From the NCBI GenBank assembly GCA_947646585.1, contig CANSHD010000001.1:1-64000 (forward strand): DNA of 64,000 nucleotides. The letters are read 5' to 3'. The translations under genes and the position numbers were made by a program. This DNA comes from an uncultured Alphaproteobacteria bacterium. Its GTDB lineage: Bacteria; Pseudomonadota; Alphaproteobacteria; Rs-D84. Positions 18,078-28,851 of the stretch are shown one piece after another (positions within the stretch are counted from its first letter, which is position 1; the number at the start of each line of letters is the position of its first letter). The notes below the pieces were generated by a model. The model had not been told where the DNA came from and did not search any database. It worked only from the letters and a program-made list of their open reading frames with translations.

Positions 18078-18632
18078 TTATTTTTCTTCCGCCGCATCTT
18101 CCGGCTTCTTGCCGTCACGGCCGGCAATGATTTCCGCCACGGACTTGCCGCGGCGCGCCGCAACCGTCTTCGGGGAATTCATTTTAGAGAAAGCCAGGAA
18201 AGCCGCACGAATCATGTTGTTCGGATTGTTTGAACCCTGGGACTTAACAACAACGTCCTGAACCCCCAGGCATTCAAATACCGCACGCAGCGCACCACCC
18301 GCAATAATACCGGTACCGGGAACAGCACTGCGAACAACCAACTTGCTGGCGCCGTACTTCGCCGCACTGTCGTGGTGCAATGTACGACCTTCTTTCAGCG
18401 GAACGCGAATCATTTTCGCTTTGGCGGCCTTTGTCGCTTTCTGAACAGCACTCTGTACTTCCAGCGCCTTGCCCTTGCCAAAACCTACACGACCGGCCTT
18501 GTCGCCAACCACAACCAATGCCGAGAAAGACATGTTGCGGCCGCCCTTAACTGTTTTCGAGACGCGATTGATAGAAACCAGCTTGTCTACCAAGTTATCC
18601 GTCTGCAATTTTTTATCATCAAAACGTGCCAT
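18078..18632 (-). CDS. rpsE: 30S ribosomal protein S5
   Basis: S5 signature [23 protein letters not shown]. Confidence 0.97.
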   Translation of the reverse strand: MARFDDKKLQTDNLVDKLVSINRVSKTVKGGRNMSFSALVVVGDKAGRVGFGKGKALEVQSAVQKATKAAKAKMIRVPLKEGRTLHHDSAAKYGASKLVVRSAVPGTGIIAGGALRAVFECLGVQDVVVKSQGSNNPNNMIRAAFLAFSKMNSPKTVAARRGKSVAEIIAGRDGKKPEDAAEEK

Positions 18633-18655
18633 TTATATACTCCGTATATTTCACA

Positions 18656-19015
18656 TTAAATTCTAACGCCGCCGGCGCGAATAGCTTCGCACAGGGCCTT
18701 TACACGACCATGATAGCGATATCCGCCACGGTCAAAATAGCAGTTGTCCGCAATGTTTGCCTTCAGGACGCGTTCGGCAAATATCTTGCCGACCATTTCG
18801 GCGCCGGCAACATTCCAGCCCTGGCCCTTGAAATCTTTTTCCTTGCTTGATGCCGCGCAAATCGTGTGGCCACGAACATCGTCAATGGCCTGAATTTCGA
18901 TATGACGTCCGGAGCGGTTAACCGACAAACGAATCTTGCCGGGGTTCTTTCTTTTCAACGCACCGCGGTTTGCCAGCGTGCGTCTTTCTTCTGTAGTCAA
19001 ATGTTTCAACATTTT
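18656..19015 (-). CDS. rplR: 50S ribosomal protein L18
   Basis: L18 sequence; probable start [11 protein letters not shown]. Confidence 0.94.
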   Translation of the reverse strand, partial: KMLKHLTTEERRTLANRGALKRKNPGKIRLSVNRSGRHIEIQAIDDVRGHTICAASSKEKDFKGQGWNVAGAEMVGKIFAERVLKANIADNCYFDRGGYRYHGRVKALCEAIRAGGVRI

Positions 19016-19059
19016 GTTTCCTCTTTTCAAATCCCCGTAACAGCGGGAATCACTACTTA

Positions 19060-19611
19060 TTATTTCTTTTTACCTTCCTTGCGGCGGATTTTTTCGCCCT
19101 TATAGAAGATACCCTTGCCCTTGTACGGATCCGCTTTACGAACCTTGTGAACCTTGTCGGCAAACTGGCCAACCAGGCACTTGTCAACACCGCAGATTGT
19201 AAATTCTGTCGGCGCATCGCCCATCTGAACCGTCAGACCGGCCGGAATCGGCATAATCACATCATGAGAATAACCCGCAACCAAAACCAAATCGTTGCCC
19301 TTTACAGATGCCTTATAACCGACGCCCTTCATGTACATGGCTTTCTGGAAACCGTTCGACACCCCATCAATCGCGGCGCGAACATTGCGGGCCATTGTGC
19401 CCCACATTGCGCGCGACGTCTTGTCTTCGGCATCCTTCGGATTGATTACAACATGGCCGTCTTCAATCTTGACGTCAACCAAACCGGAATGTTTGGTATC
19501 CAACGGCAGCTTAACTTCGCCCTTCGGGCCTTTTACAACCAGCACGTCGTTCGCAATTTCAACCGAAACGCCGTCCTGGATTTTTACTGGATATTTTCCT
19601 GCACGAGACAT
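19060..19611 (-). CDS. rplF: 50S ribosomal protein L6
   Basis: MSRAGKYPVKIQDGVSVEI; C-terminal DPYKGKGI. Confidence 0.97.
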   Translation of the reverse strand: MSRAGKYPVKIQDGVSVEIANDVLVVKGPKGEVKLPLDTKHSGLVDVKIEDGHVVINPKDAEDKTSRAMWGTMARNVRAAIDGVSNGFQKAMYMKGVGYKASVKGNDLVLVAGYSHDVIMPIPAGLTVQMGDAPTEFTICGVDKCLVGQFADKVHKVRKADPYKGKGIFYKGEKIRRKEGKKK

Positions 19612-19630
19612 AACTTGTTCCTCACTTCAA

Positions 19631-20029
19631 TTAGATAACCTTGCACAATACTTCACCGCCGACATTCATCAGGCGCGCTTTGTGGTCAGTCATTACGCCG
19701 TTGGGCGTGGATACGATAGCAATACCCAGTCCATTCAAAACCTTCGGCATCTTTGCACTGCCGGAATAAACACGGCGACCGGGTTTGGATACTACGGAAA
19801 TTTCCTGAATTGCGCCGTTGCCGCCGACATATTTCAGCTCAACGACTAAATTGGAACGATGTTCGTCAATGTTTTCTTTGCGAAAATCAGTAATAAAACC
19901 TTCGTCTTTCAGTACGGACAAAACCGCGGCGCGCAGATTGCTGGCCGGGACGGTGATGGTTTCTTTACCTGCATTCTGCCCGTTGCGAATGCGGGTCACC
20001 ATATCTCCAATTGGGTGTGATAATGACAT
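19631..20029 (-). CDS. rpsH: 30S ribosomal protein S8
   Basis: DMVTRIRNGQNAGKETITVPAS; C-terminal GGEVLCKVI. Confidence 0.97.
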   Translation of the reverse strand: MSLSHPIGDMVTRIRNGQNAGKETITVPASNLRAAVLSVLKDEGFITDFRKENIDEHRSNLVVELKYVGGNGAIQEISVVSKPGRRVYSGSAKMPKVLNGLGIAIVSTPNGVMTDHKARLMNVGGEVLCKVI

Positions 20030-20100
20030 CTTTTACTCCTATTGTGCCGGACATGCCGGCTCATACAGCTGCATTGTCCACAGCTGCGCTTGTTTTGTTT

Positions 20101-20403
20101 TTACCAGCTCGACTTGCGTACGCCCGGCAGTTTGCCTTCGGACGCCATTGTACGAACCTGCTGACGGCACAGACCGAACATACGCGAAAAACCGCGGGAA
20201 CGTCCCGTAACCGAACAACGATTGCGCAAACGCGTAGCATTCGCATTGCGCGGCAGTTTTGCCAGCTTTTTCATCGCTTCCATGCGTTCATCAGGCGTGG
20301 CATTGACGGACATTTTGGCCTTAATCGCATCATGCTTTTTGGCATACTGCGCGACCAGTTTTTCACGTCTTTTCTGTTTGTTTATCAACGCTAACTTAGC
20401 CAT
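20101..20403 (-). CDS. rpsN: 30S ribosomal protein S14
   Basis: RNRCSVTGRSRGFSRMFGLCRQQVR. Confidence 0.97.
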   Translation of the reverse strand: MAKLALINKQKRREKLVAQYAKKHDAIKAKMSVNATPDERMEAMKKLAKLPRNANATRLRNRCSVTGRSRGFSRMFGLCRQQVRTMASEGKLPGVRKSSW

Positions 20404-20421
20404 TTTTTTTCCTTACTCTTA

Positions 20422-20967
20422 TTATTTCAATACCAACGGCAGACCGATTTTAGTCAGCAACGCACGTGCTTCATCGTCTGTCTTCGCGCTTGTGGCGATA
20501 ACAATATCCATACCGCGGATAGCATCAATCTTGTCAACCGAGATTTCCGGGAAAATCAGGTGTTCCTTGATACCAAAGGCATAGTTTCCACGACCGTCGA
20601 ACTTGGATTTCGACAAACCGCGGAAGTCTTTTACGCGCGGCAGGGCAACCGTAATCAGCTTGTCCAGGAAGTCATACATTCTTTTACCACGCAGTGTGAC
20701 CTTGGTACCGATAGGCTGACCTTCACGCAGACGGTATGTCGCGATGGATTTCTTTGCACGGGTGATAACGGACTTCTGCGCCGCAATGGCCGTCAAATCC
20801 GCCGCCGCGGAATCCAGTTTCTTTTTATCAGAAACCGCTTCGCCGACACCCATGTTCAATACGATTTTTGTCAGCTTCGGAACTTCCATCGGATTTTTAT
20901 AACCGAATTCTTTTACCAGTTCCGGCACAATGTTTTTTTCATAAATTTCACGCAATCTGCTTTGCAT
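20422..20967 (-). CDS. rplE: 50S ribosomal protein L5
   Basis: [24 protein letters not shown]-type motif. Confidence 0.97.
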   Translation of the reverse strand: MQSRLREIYEKNIVPELVKEFGYKNPMEVPKLTKIVLNMGVGEAVSDKKKLDSAAADLTAIAAQKSVITRAKKSIATYRLREGQPIGTKVTLRGKRMYDFLDKLITVALPRVKDFRGLSKSKFDGRGNYAFGIKEHLIFPEISVDKIDAIRGMDIVIATSAKTDDEARALLTKIGLPLVLK

Positions 20968-21013
20968 TTTTTATTCCTTACAGTTTCTTTCCCGTAACAG
21001 CGGGAAACCATTC

Positions 21014-21316
21014 TTATATTTCAGCCCCGGATTTCTTTGCAACGCGAACTTTTTTGCCCTGTTCAATCTTGTATCCCGCACGCGTGGCCTTTTTGGTTTT
21101 CGGGTCAATCAGTGCAACATTGGATACGTGAACCGGTGCTTCGCGGTCAATGATGTGGCCGGGCTGTTCTTGCGTGGGTTTGATGTGCCATTTGCGGCGG
21201 TTCACACCCTCTACAACAACGCGGGATTCTGTCGGACGCGCCTCCAGCACTTTGCCTTTGACGCCCTTGTATTTCCCGGAGATAACTACGACTTCGTCGC
21301 CTTTCTTTATTTTCAT
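21014..21316 (-). CDS. rplX: 50S ribosomal protein L24
   Basis: [21 protein letters not shown]. Confidence 0.97.
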   Translation of the reverse strand: MKIKKGDEVVVISGKYKGVKGKVLEARPTESRVVVEGVNRRKWHIKPTQEQPGHIIDREAPVHVSNVALIDPKTKKATRAGYKIEQGKKVRVAKKSGAEI

Positions 21317-21357
21317 TTTACTCGCCTTTTATCTTTATATTTACCTGTCGGCCAATA

Positions 21358-21732
21358 TTATATTACCTCTGGGGCCAAGGAGACAATCTTCTGAACATCG
21401 TATTTACGACGTACTTCACGGGCAATCGGCCCAAAAATACGTGTTCCAATCGGTTCAAAGTTGTTTTTGTTAATCAAAACAACCGCATTGTCGTCGAAAC
21501 GGATAATAGAACCGTCCGGACGCTTTACCGGGAACTTTGTACGAACGATAATCGCACGCTGAACCGTACCTTTCTGAACCTTGCCGCGCGGAATCGCTTC
21601 CTTGATGGCAACGACGATTTTGTCGCCAACTGTTGCATAACGGCGATGAGAACCGCCCAAAACTTTGATGCACATCGCTTTGCGCGCACCAGAGTTATCC
21701 GCAACCGTCATAACTGTTTCATTCTGAATCAT
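21358..21732 (-). CDS. rplN: 50S ribosomal protein L14
   Basis: [27 protein letters not shown]. Confidence 0.98.
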   Translation of the reverse strand: MIQNETVMTVADNSGARKAMCIKVLGGSHRRYATVGDKIVVAIKEAIPRGKVQKGTVQRAIIVRTKFPVKRPDGSIIRFDDNAVVLINKNNFEPIGTRIFGPIAREVRRKYDVQKIVSLAPEVI

Positions 21733-21846
21733 TTTTTTACCCTATATCCTGCAAGCAGGGCAATCCCCCGCCGCTTTGTTATGGGTCCCGACTGTTGCCG
21801 CGCCCCCATTCCCGGACACCGCAACCTCAAAGAACCCGTGAGTCTT

Positions 21847-22116
21847 TTAGTCCACTACTTCAACATCATCGTTCTTGGAAACGCCGACGCGCCCCTTTAC
21901 GACCCAAGATTTTGTCTTGGAAATCGGACGATGTTCTTCAATCGCAACAATGTCGCCAACTTTGAATTCGTTGTTTTCATCGTGCGCCTTGTACTTTTTA
22001 TTCTGCTTCACGAACTTACCATACAGCGGGTGGCGGAAACGACGTTCCACTTCAACGACAACCGTTTTGTCGTTCGCTGTACTTTTAACTGTTCCCTGCA
22101 GTATACGTCTTGGCAT
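21847..22116 (-). CDS. rpsQ: 30S ribosomal protein S17
   Basis: [36 protein letters not shown]. Confidence 0.97.
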   Translation of the reverse strand: MPRRILQGTVKSTANDKTVVVEVERRFRHPLYGKFVKQNKKYKAHDENNEFKVGDIVAIEEHRPISKTKSWVVKGRVGVSKNDDVEVVD

Positions 22117-22269
22117 AACTTATGTCCCTTACCTGTTTTAACCCCCAGTTTCCGGCCGTCACAGCGCAAGCCATGCAACCAGACCCGACGGTCAATTTAC
22201 TTGTTTTTTTAACCGATTTCGGCATATGATATCTAAAAAATTAAAAATATCAACCAAAATCAGCAATTT

Positions 22270-22464
22270 TTATTTTTTTGCTGCATTCAGCTTTGTTTTG
22301 ACGCGCGCAATTTCACGACGGGTCTGACGAATAACATGTGTTTTCGGCATCTGACCCGCGGCATGCTGGAAGCGCTGGTTCATCTGTTCTTTCTTCAAAT
22401 CAACCAGTTTGCTTTGCAAAGCTTCCACCGTCAAAGATTCTTTTTCAACTTTCTTGTCTGCCAT
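22270..22464 (-). CDS. rpmC: 50S ribosomal protein L29
   Basis: L29 sequence QMPKTHVIRQTRREIARVKTKL. Confidence 0.95.
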   Translation of the reverse strand: MADKKVEKESLTVEALQSKLVDLKKEQMNQRFQHAAGQMPKTHVIRQTRREIARVKTKLNAAKK

Positions 22465-22511
22465 CTTAGCTACCTTTTTTGCACCCTCTTACCAGAAAAT
22501 GCAATCCTCTA

Positions 22512-22925
22512 TTAGTTAACCTTACGTTCAACAATCTTGGTCTTTACCGGCAATTTTGCCGCCGCCAATGCGAACGCTTCGTATGCGATTTCAGGCTTTA
22601 CACCGTCCAGTTCGAACATGATGCGGCCCGGCTTTACACGGCAAATCCAGTATTCAACCGCACCCTTACCTTTACCCATACGAACTTCGGCAGGTTTCTT
22701 TGTTACCGGAACATCTGGGAATACGCGAATCCACAGTTTACCCATACGTTTCATGTGACGTGTGATTGCACGACGCGCCGCTTCAATCTGACGGGCGGTA
22801 ACGCGTTCCGGAGTCATGGCTTTCAGTCCGAAAGAACCGAACGCCAATTCGCTGCCACCTTTGGCCGTACCATGAATACGGCCTTTGTGCTGTTTGCGAA
22901 ATTTTGTTTTTGTTGGCATCAACAT
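22512..22925 (-). CDS. rplP: 50S ribosomal protein L16
   Basis: [34 protein letters not shown]. Confidence 0.98.
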   Translation of the reverse strand: MLMPTKTKFRKQHKGRIHGTAKGGSELAFGSFGLKAMTPERVTARQIEAARRAITRHMKRMGKLWIRVFPDVPVTKKPAEVRMGKGKGAVEYWICRVKPGRIMFELDGVKPEIAYEAFALAAAKLPVKTKIVERKVN

Positions 22926-22992
22926 AATTAACTACCTTTTATTACTTTTTCAATTTTTGTTTCCCCGGCCGCCATATAGGCGCCGACAAAAA

Positions 22993-23694
22993 TTACTTGC
23001 TCTTTCTTTCGCTGCTGCCGGCATATTCGGCGGGTCTCGCCATTTCAGACGCCAGCTTTTCCTTGTTCACGACATCGCCGGTATAAATCCAAACTTTTAC
23101 ACCGATAACACCGTATGTCGTTTTTGCCTGAATGGACGCATAATCGATGTCCGCACGCAATGTATGCAACGGAATACGTCCTTCGCGGATTTGTTCGCTG
23201 CGCGCGATTTCCGCACCGTTCAGTCGGCCAGAGCACATAACCTTGATACCCTGAGCGCCCGCTTTCTGGGCATTCTGAACAGCTTTCTTCATGGCGCGCT
23301 TCGGCGATACACGACCTTCAATCTGCTGAGCCATGTTCTGCGCGACCAACTGGGCATTCAAATCAGGACGGCGAACTTCATAAATGTTCACGACGACCTG
23401 GTCATTCTTAACCAATTTCTTGATATCATTGCGCAAAGCTTCGATATCCGCACCGTTCTTACCGATAATCATACCCGGACGAGACGTGTGAATTGTCACG
23501 ACGACTTTCTTGGCAAAGCGTTCGACAACGACTTTTGCCAGACCGGCTTTCTTCAGTTTCTTTTCAATAAATTTACGGATTTTAATATCCTCGGCAACCA
23601 ACGCGGCATAATCTTTTTTGCCGGCAATCCAGCGCGAGTCTGTAATCTTGTTAATACCCAGACGCTGTGAAATTGGCGATACTTTCTGTCCCAT
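22993..23694 (-). CDS. rpsC: 30S ribosomal protein S3
   Basis: MGQKVSPISQRLGINKITDSRW. Confidence 0.98.
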   Translation of the reverse strand: MGQKVSPISQRLGINKITDSRWIAGKKDYAALVAEDIKIRKFIEKKLKKAGLAKVVVERFAKKVVVTIHTSRPGMIIGKNGADIEALRNDIKKLVKNDQVVVNIYEVRRPDLNAQLVAQNMAQQIEGRVSPKRAMKKAVQNAQKAGAQGIKVMCSGRLNGAEIARSEQIREGRIPLHTLRADIDYASIQAKTTYGVIGVKVWIYTGDVVNKEKLASEMARPAEYAGSSERKSK

Positions 23695-23782
23695 TTTCTT
23701 TTTTCCTTATTTTAAGGGTCCGTGTTCTTGAAACCGTATAGGTTTTATTCAGGATTGCTCCATACCACGTTCCCGGGCTTTA

Positions 23783-24187
23783 TTATTTTGCTTTTGCTTC
23801 TTTTTTCGCTTTCTTGGTCGGCGCCACACCCGATTCCAACACAATCGTCAGGTTCGAGAACGGCTTCAAAATCGGACGCGCACTGCCGCGCGGACCGGCC
23901 ATAATACGTTTCATAGTCAGCGCTTTGCCGCACCAAATTTCTTTGATGAACAGGCTGTCAACCGGCAGATTCTTGTTGTGTTCTGCATTGGCGACCGCGG
24001 ACAGCAAAGTTTTCAGAACTTCGCCGGAAACGCGTTTCTTCGAAAATTTCAAGACATCAACCGCGCGCTCTACCGGCATTCCGCGAACCATGTCGCACAC
24101 CAGGTTCAACTTCTGGTGGCTGATGCGGATCATTTTGTTAAAGGCACGAACCTGATTCTCTTTAATTCCATATCTTGTCGTTGTCAT
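23783..24187 (-). CDS. rplV: 50S ribosomal protein L22
   Basis: MIRISHQKLNLVCDMVRGMPVERAVDVLKFSKKR. Confidence 0.96.
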   Translation of the reverse strand: MTTTRYGIKENQVRAFNKMIRISHQKLNLVCDMVRGMPVERAVDVLKFSKKRVSGEVLKTLLSAVANAEHNKNLPVDSLFIKEIWCGKALTMKRIMAGPRGSARPILKPFSNLTIVLESGVAPTKKAKKEAKAK

Positions 24188-24199
24188 AACTGCTTACCT

Positions 24200-24520
24200 T
24201 TATTTCTTAGCCGCCGCGGCTTTCTTGTTTGCGGCGTGGCCCTTGAACGTACGTGTCGGCGCAAATTCACCCAATTTGTGGCCAATCATGTCTTCACTGA
24301 TTGCAACCGGGATAAATTTATTGCCATTGTGAACTTCAAAGGTCAACCCAACCATCGGGGGAACAATCGTGCTGCCACGAGACCAGGTTTTAATCGGCTT
24401 GTGGTCATTCTTTTCATTCGCCGCAGCCGTCTTCTTTAAGACGGAGGGATGAACATAAGGACCTTTCCAAACTGAACGAGACATTAATAACTCCGTTTTT
24501 TGTCTGTGGCCGGCATCCAT
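24200..24520 (-). CDS. rpsS: 30S ribosomal protein S19
   Basis: [36 protein letters not shown]; probable start MSRSVWKGP. Confidence 0.96.
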   Translation of the reverse strand: MDAGHRQKTELLMSRSVWKGPYVHPSVLKKTAAANEKNDHKPIKTWSRGSTIVPPMVGLTFEVHNGNKFIPVAISEDMIGHKLGEFAPTRTFKGHAANKKAAAAKK

Positions 24521-24542
24521 ATAGGCTTACCGGCCTATTTTA

Positions 24543-25376
24543 TTATTTTTTCTTTGCCAAATGTCTGCTGCGGATAATCATCTTAGCAGTGCGCTTGTTG
24601 CTACGAGTGCGGTAACCCTTGGCCGGAATACCTGTACGGGATACAGGTTCGTGACCCTTCGAGTGACCGTTACCACCACCCATCGGGTGATCGTTCGGGT
24701 TCATCGCCATACCGCGGACGGACGGACGGATACCCAACCAGCGTGCACGACCCGCCTTGCCCAGGTTGACATTACGCTGGTCCGGATTCGAAACGCTGCC
24801 CACTGTCGCCAGACAGTCCGAATGAACCTTGCGCAACTCACCACTGTTCATCTTAATCTGGGCATATACGCCGTCTTTACCCATCAACTGGGCATAGCAA
24901 CCGGCACTGCGCGCCAACTGACCGCCGGCACCCGGCTTCAGTTCGACGTTGTGCACGATTGTACCAATCGGCATATTCTTCAAAGGCATTGCATTACCCG
25001 GCTTGATGTCTTCACGTGTGCCGGAGATAACCGTATCGCCAACCTTCAAATCGCGCGGCGCCAAGATATAGGAGCGAACGCCGTCTGTATATTCAATCAA
25101 TGCGATAAACGCGGTACGGTTCGGATCGTATTCCAGACGAACAACAGTTGCCGGAATACCGGTCTTTTTACGATTAAAATCAATCAAACGATATTTACGT
25201 TTGTGACCGCCGCCCTGATGCATAACAGTCACATGCCCGAAATTATTGCGACCGCCCTTGGATTTCAAACCAACGGTCAGCGACTTTTCCGGCGCGCCGC
25301 GGTGCAGTTCGCTGCGGTCAACCTGTGTCAACCCACGCATACCCGGCGTATTCGGCTTATAATGCTTTAATGCCAT
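24543..25376 (-). CDS. rplB: 50S ribosomal protein L2
   Basis: [34 protein letters not shown]. Confidence 0.98.
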   Translation of the reverse strand: MALKHYKPNTPGMRGLTQVDRSELHRGAPEKSLTVGLKSKGGRNNFGHVTVMHQGGGHKRKYRLIDFNRKKTGIPATVVRLEYDPNRTAFIALIEYTDGVRSYILAPRDLKVGDTVISGTREDIKPGNAMPLKNMPIGTIVHNVELKPGAGGQLARSAGCYAQLMGKDGVYAQIKMNSGELRKVHSDCLATVGSVSNPDQRNVNLGKAGRARWLGIRPSVRGMAMNPNDHPMGGGNGHSKGHEPVSRTGIPAKGYRTRSNKRTAKMIIRSRHLAKKK

Positions 25377-25450
25377 TTTTTTCTTACCTTTGTTTCTGTT
25401 CTGACACTAACGTCCAGTCCCCCGGATTCTCTGCCAGAACGGTTCAATTA

Positions 25451-25783
25451 TTATATGTTTGCGGACAAATCCAATTTTGCATCTGCCGGCAAGGACACAT
25501 ATGCCTTTTTCACAGTGCGCTGTGTGCCTGTGCTGCGTCCACGGAAAGACTTAACCTTCCCTTTTGTCACCACAATGTTAACCTTGGTCGGCTTTACATT
25601 GTAGATGGCCTGAACGGCACGAGCAACGTCTTCCTTGGTCGCGTCAATCGCAACTTCGAAAGCCACGCTGTTGTTTTCAGACAGTTTTGCTGCCTTTTCC
25701 GAGATTATCGGACGACGCAGTATACCATAAGTACCGGCGGTCGCAACGATTTTTTTCTCTGTACTAACTTTTTTTTCTGCCAT
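25451..25783 (-). CDS. rplW: 50S ribosomal protein L23
   Basis: YGILRRPIISEKAAKLSENN. Confidence 0.95.
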   Translation of the reverse strand: MAEKKVSTEKKIVATAGTYGILRRPIISEKAAKLSENNSVAFEVAIDATKEDVARAVQAIYNVKPTKVNIVVTKGKVKSFRGRSTGTQRTVKKAYVSLPADAKLDLSANI

Positions 25784-25802
25784 TTCATTGACCCTTGTTT
25801 AA

Positions 25803-26432
25803 TTATGCCAATCTTGCTTCTACCGCTTTGACCGCATCGGCTGTCAAAACCAATTTTTCATGTTTCAGAATATCCAAAACATTCAGACCAATCGTCGGCA
25901 ATGCATCAATGTTCTCAATATTTGCCGCAGATTTTTTGAAGTTTTCGTCCAGGCTGTCGGCACCTACGAACAACGCCGATGTCAGATTCAGCTTTTTCAG
26001 CTGTTTCGCGAAAGCGCCCGTTTTTGCCGCCGACAACTTTTCAGAGTCGATAACAACCAGGCTGCCCTCTTTCATTTTGGACGACAGAGCCATTTTCAAG
26101 CCCAATGCGCGTACTTTCTTCGGCAGGTCAATAGAGTGGTCACGTACAACCGGTCCATGAACAACACCACCGCCACGCATGTGAACATTATATTTTTCAC
26201 CCTGACGTGCATTACCCGTCTTTTTCTGCTTGAAAGCTTTCTTGCCGCTTCCCTCGACATCAGATACGGTCTTTACCGCATGTGTGCCGGCGCGGGACTT
26301 GGCGCGCTGCCATGTCACAACACGATGCAAGATGTCCGCACGGGGTTCCAATCCGAATATCTGGTCCGACAGTTCAACTTTGCCGACCGATTTTCCATCA
26401 AAATTTACAATATCTATTTGCATTTTATTCAC
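25803..26432 (-). CDS. rplD: 50S ribosomal protein L4
   Basis: L4 sequence with GSGKKAFKQKKTGNARQG. Confidence 0.96.
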   Translation of the reverse strand: MNKMQIDIVNFDGKSVGKVELSDQIFGLEPRADILHRVVTWQRAKSRAGTHAVKTVSDVEGSGKKAFKQKKTGNARQGEKYNVHMRGGGVVHGPVVRDHSIDLPKKVRALGLKMALSSKMKEGSLVVIDSEKLSAAKTGAFAKQLKKLNLTSALFVGADSLDENFKKSAANIENIDALPTIGLNVLDILKHEKLVLTADAVKAVEARLA

Positions 26433-26453
26433 CTTACTCTTCTGTCGCTGTTA

Positions 26454-27161
26454 TTATTCCGCAACAGCTTCTGCTTCGGTTGCTTTTGCTTCTGCCATTT
26501 TCGTCGGCATCGGCAGGTCTTTGTGTTCTTTCTTAACCGCGTCGGTTACCAATACGAATGTGCCGTTTGCACCCGGAACCGCGCCTTCGACGAAGATCAG
26601 ATTATCCGCCGCGTCTGTGCCGAACACTTTCAGATTCTGAACCGTAACGGTTTCATTGCCCATCTGACCGGCCATCTTTTTGCCTTTCAGAACACGACCC
26701 GGCCATTCGCGCATACCCGTACCACCGATGGAACGATGCGCTTTCAAAACACCGTGTGTCGCTTCTTTACCGCCGAAATTATGACGCTTCATCGCGCCCT
26801 GGAATCCCTTACCCTTGCTTGTCGCCTGAACATCAACAAATTGGCCGGCAACAAAATGTTCCGCATTCAGCGCTGTTCCCACCGGGATAACGCAATCTTC
26901 GGATACGCGGAATTCAACAACCTTGCGGAATGGTTTAACACCCGCCTTTTCTGCTGCGACCGCTTGGGGTTTTGCAATGTGTTTAGCCTTGGCTTCGCGC
27001 ATACCCACGATATTTGCGATATAACCGTTCTTGTCCGCCGTACGATTTCCGATAACTGTACAATCGCCGACCGCCAGGACCGTCACCGCATGGGCCGCCC
27101 CCGCGTCGTCATACAGACGCGTCATTCCTATTTTTGTTGTAATTAATCCGCTACGTTTCAT
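26454..27161 (-). CDS. rplC: 50S ribosomal protein L3
   Basis: GLITTKIGMTRLYDDAGAAHAVTVL; KGKGFQGAMKRHNFGG. Confidence 0.97.
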   Translation of the reverse strand: MKRSGLITTKIGMTRLYDDAGAAHAVTVLAVGDCTVIGNRTADKNGYIANIVGMREAKAKHIAKPQAVAAEKAGVKPFRKVVEFRVSEDCVIPVGTALNAEHFVAGQFVDVQATSKGKGFQGAMKRHNFGGKEATHGVLKAHRSIGGTGMREWPGRVLKGKKMAGQMGNETVTVQNLKVFGTDAADNLIFVEGAVPGANGTFVLVTDAVKKEHKDLPMPTKMAEAKATEAEAVAE

Positions 27162-27229
27162 TTTTGTTGCCTTTTTTTATGTCAGAGGTTGGACTGTGCA
27201 TATCCTTTTCGCCGCCCAACCTAACAGCC

Positions 27230-27541
27230 TTATAATTTAATCTTTACGTCAACACCGGACGCCAAATCCAACTTCATCAACGCATCAACAGTCTGAGGGG
27301 TTGGGTTCACAATATCGATTACCGCCTTGTGATTGCGGATTTCGAACTGTTCACGCGACTTCTTGTCGACGTGCGGAGAACGGTTCACCGTAAATTTCTG
27401 AATCAAAGTTGGCAAGCGAACGGGTCCAACGACATCCGCACCGGTGCGCTTTGCAGTTTTGACAATTTCCTCAACAGATTCCATCAAGACTCTGTGGTCA
27501 AAAGCCGTCAACTTGATGCGAATTTTAGATGCAGGTACCAT
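27230..27541 (-). CDS. rpsJ: 30S ribosomal protein S10
   Basis: [22 protein letters not shown]. Confidence 0.98.
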   Translation of the reverse strand: MVPASKIRIKLTAFDHRVLMESVEEIVKTAKRTGADVVGPVRLPTLIQKFTVNRSPHVDKKSREQFEIRNHKAVIDIVNPTPQTVDALMKLDLASGVDVKIKL

Positions 27542-27619
27542 TTGTTCGTTTCCTTATTTTTATCCGGGCCGGTAATCATCGGCAGTATTTCATCCGATTA
27601 CACCGACCCGTTGGTTGTA

Positions 27620-28807
27620 TTATTTGATAATCTTCGATACAACACCGGCGCCAACCGTGCGACCGCCTTCGCGGATAGCAAAGCGACGACCTTCGCTCAT
27701 AGCAATCGGAGCAATCAACTGCACCGTGATACGAACGTTGTCACCCGGCAGAACCATTTCTTTGTCAGCCGGCAAAGTGATTGTACCAGTTACGTCTGTT
27801 GTGCTGAAGTAGAACTGAGGACGATAGTTGGAGAAGAACGCTGTGTGACGTCCGCCTTCTTCTTTCGTCAAGATATAAACTTCAGCTTCGAATTCTGTGT
27901 GCGGTGTGATGGAACCCGGTTTGCAGATAATCTGACCACGTTCTACATCTTCTTTCTTTGTGCCGCGCAGCAACAGACCTACGTTATCACCGGCTTCACC
28001 CTGATCCAGCAATTTGCGGAACATTTCAACACCGGTAACGGTTGTCTTCTGTGTCGGACGCAGACCAACGATTTCACATTCGTCACCAACCTTGATAACA
28101 CCGGATTCGATACGGCCTGTTACCACGGTACCACGACCTGTGATAGAGAACACGTCTTCAATCGGCATCAAGAACGGCTTGTCAACCGGGCGTTCCGGCA
28201 TCGGGATGAATTCATCGCAGGCCTTCAGCAAAGCGTCGATGGATTCTTTGCCCAGACCGTCGCTTTTACCTTCCAGAGCGGAGATAGCGGAACCGCGGAT
28301 AATCGGAGCATTGTCGCCGTCGAAATCGTTCGCAGACAACAGTTCACGGATTTCCATTTCAACCAATTCCAACAATTCCGGATCGTTCGCCAAATCGCAC
28401 TTGTTCAGATAAACAACGATTTTCGGAATACCTACCTGACGGGCCAACAGAATGTGTTCGCGAGTCTGAGGCATCGGACCGTCTGTCGCCGCAACCACCA
28501 AGATTGCACCGTCCATCTGCGCGGCACCGGTAATCATGTTTTTAACATAGTCCGCGTGGCCCGGGCAGTCAACGTGAGCGTAGTGACGCGTCGCTGTTTC
28601 ATATTCAACGTGAGCGGTGTTGATTGTTATACCGCGAGCCTTTTCTTCCGGCGCGTTATCAATCTGATCAACACCCTTGGCGGCATCAGCGCCAACACCA
28701 TAATAATGAACGATTGCAGCAGTCAGCGTCGTTTTACCGTGGTCAACGTGACCGATGGTACCGATGTTAACATGCGGCTTGGTTCTTACATACTTTTCTT
28801 TTGCCAT
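27620..28807 (-). CDS. tuf: Elongation factor Tu
   Basis: [32 protein letters not shown]. Confidence 0.99.
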   Translation of the reverse strand: MAKEKYVRTKPHVNIGTIGHVDHGKTTLTAAIVHYYGVGADAAKGVDQIDNAPEEKARGITINTAHVEYETATRHYAHVDCPGHADYVKNMITGAAQMDGAILVVAATDGPMPQTREHILLARQVGIPKIVVYLNKCDLANDPELLELVEMEIRELLSANDFDGDNAPIIRGSAISALEGKSDGLGKESIDALLKACDEFIPMPERPVDKPFLMPIEDVFSITGRGTVVTGRIESGVIKVGDECEIVGLRPTQKTTVTGVEMFRKLLDQGEAGDNVGLLLRGTKKEDVERGQIICKPGSITPHTEFEAEVYILTKEEGGRHTAFFSNYRPQFYFSTTDVTGTITLPADKEMVLPGDNVRITVQLIAPIAMSEGRRFAIREGGRTVGAGVVSKIIK

Positions 28808-28851
28808 GGTTTTCTCCTTAGGCTTGGCTTGTTTAGTTTAAAACTCTATTT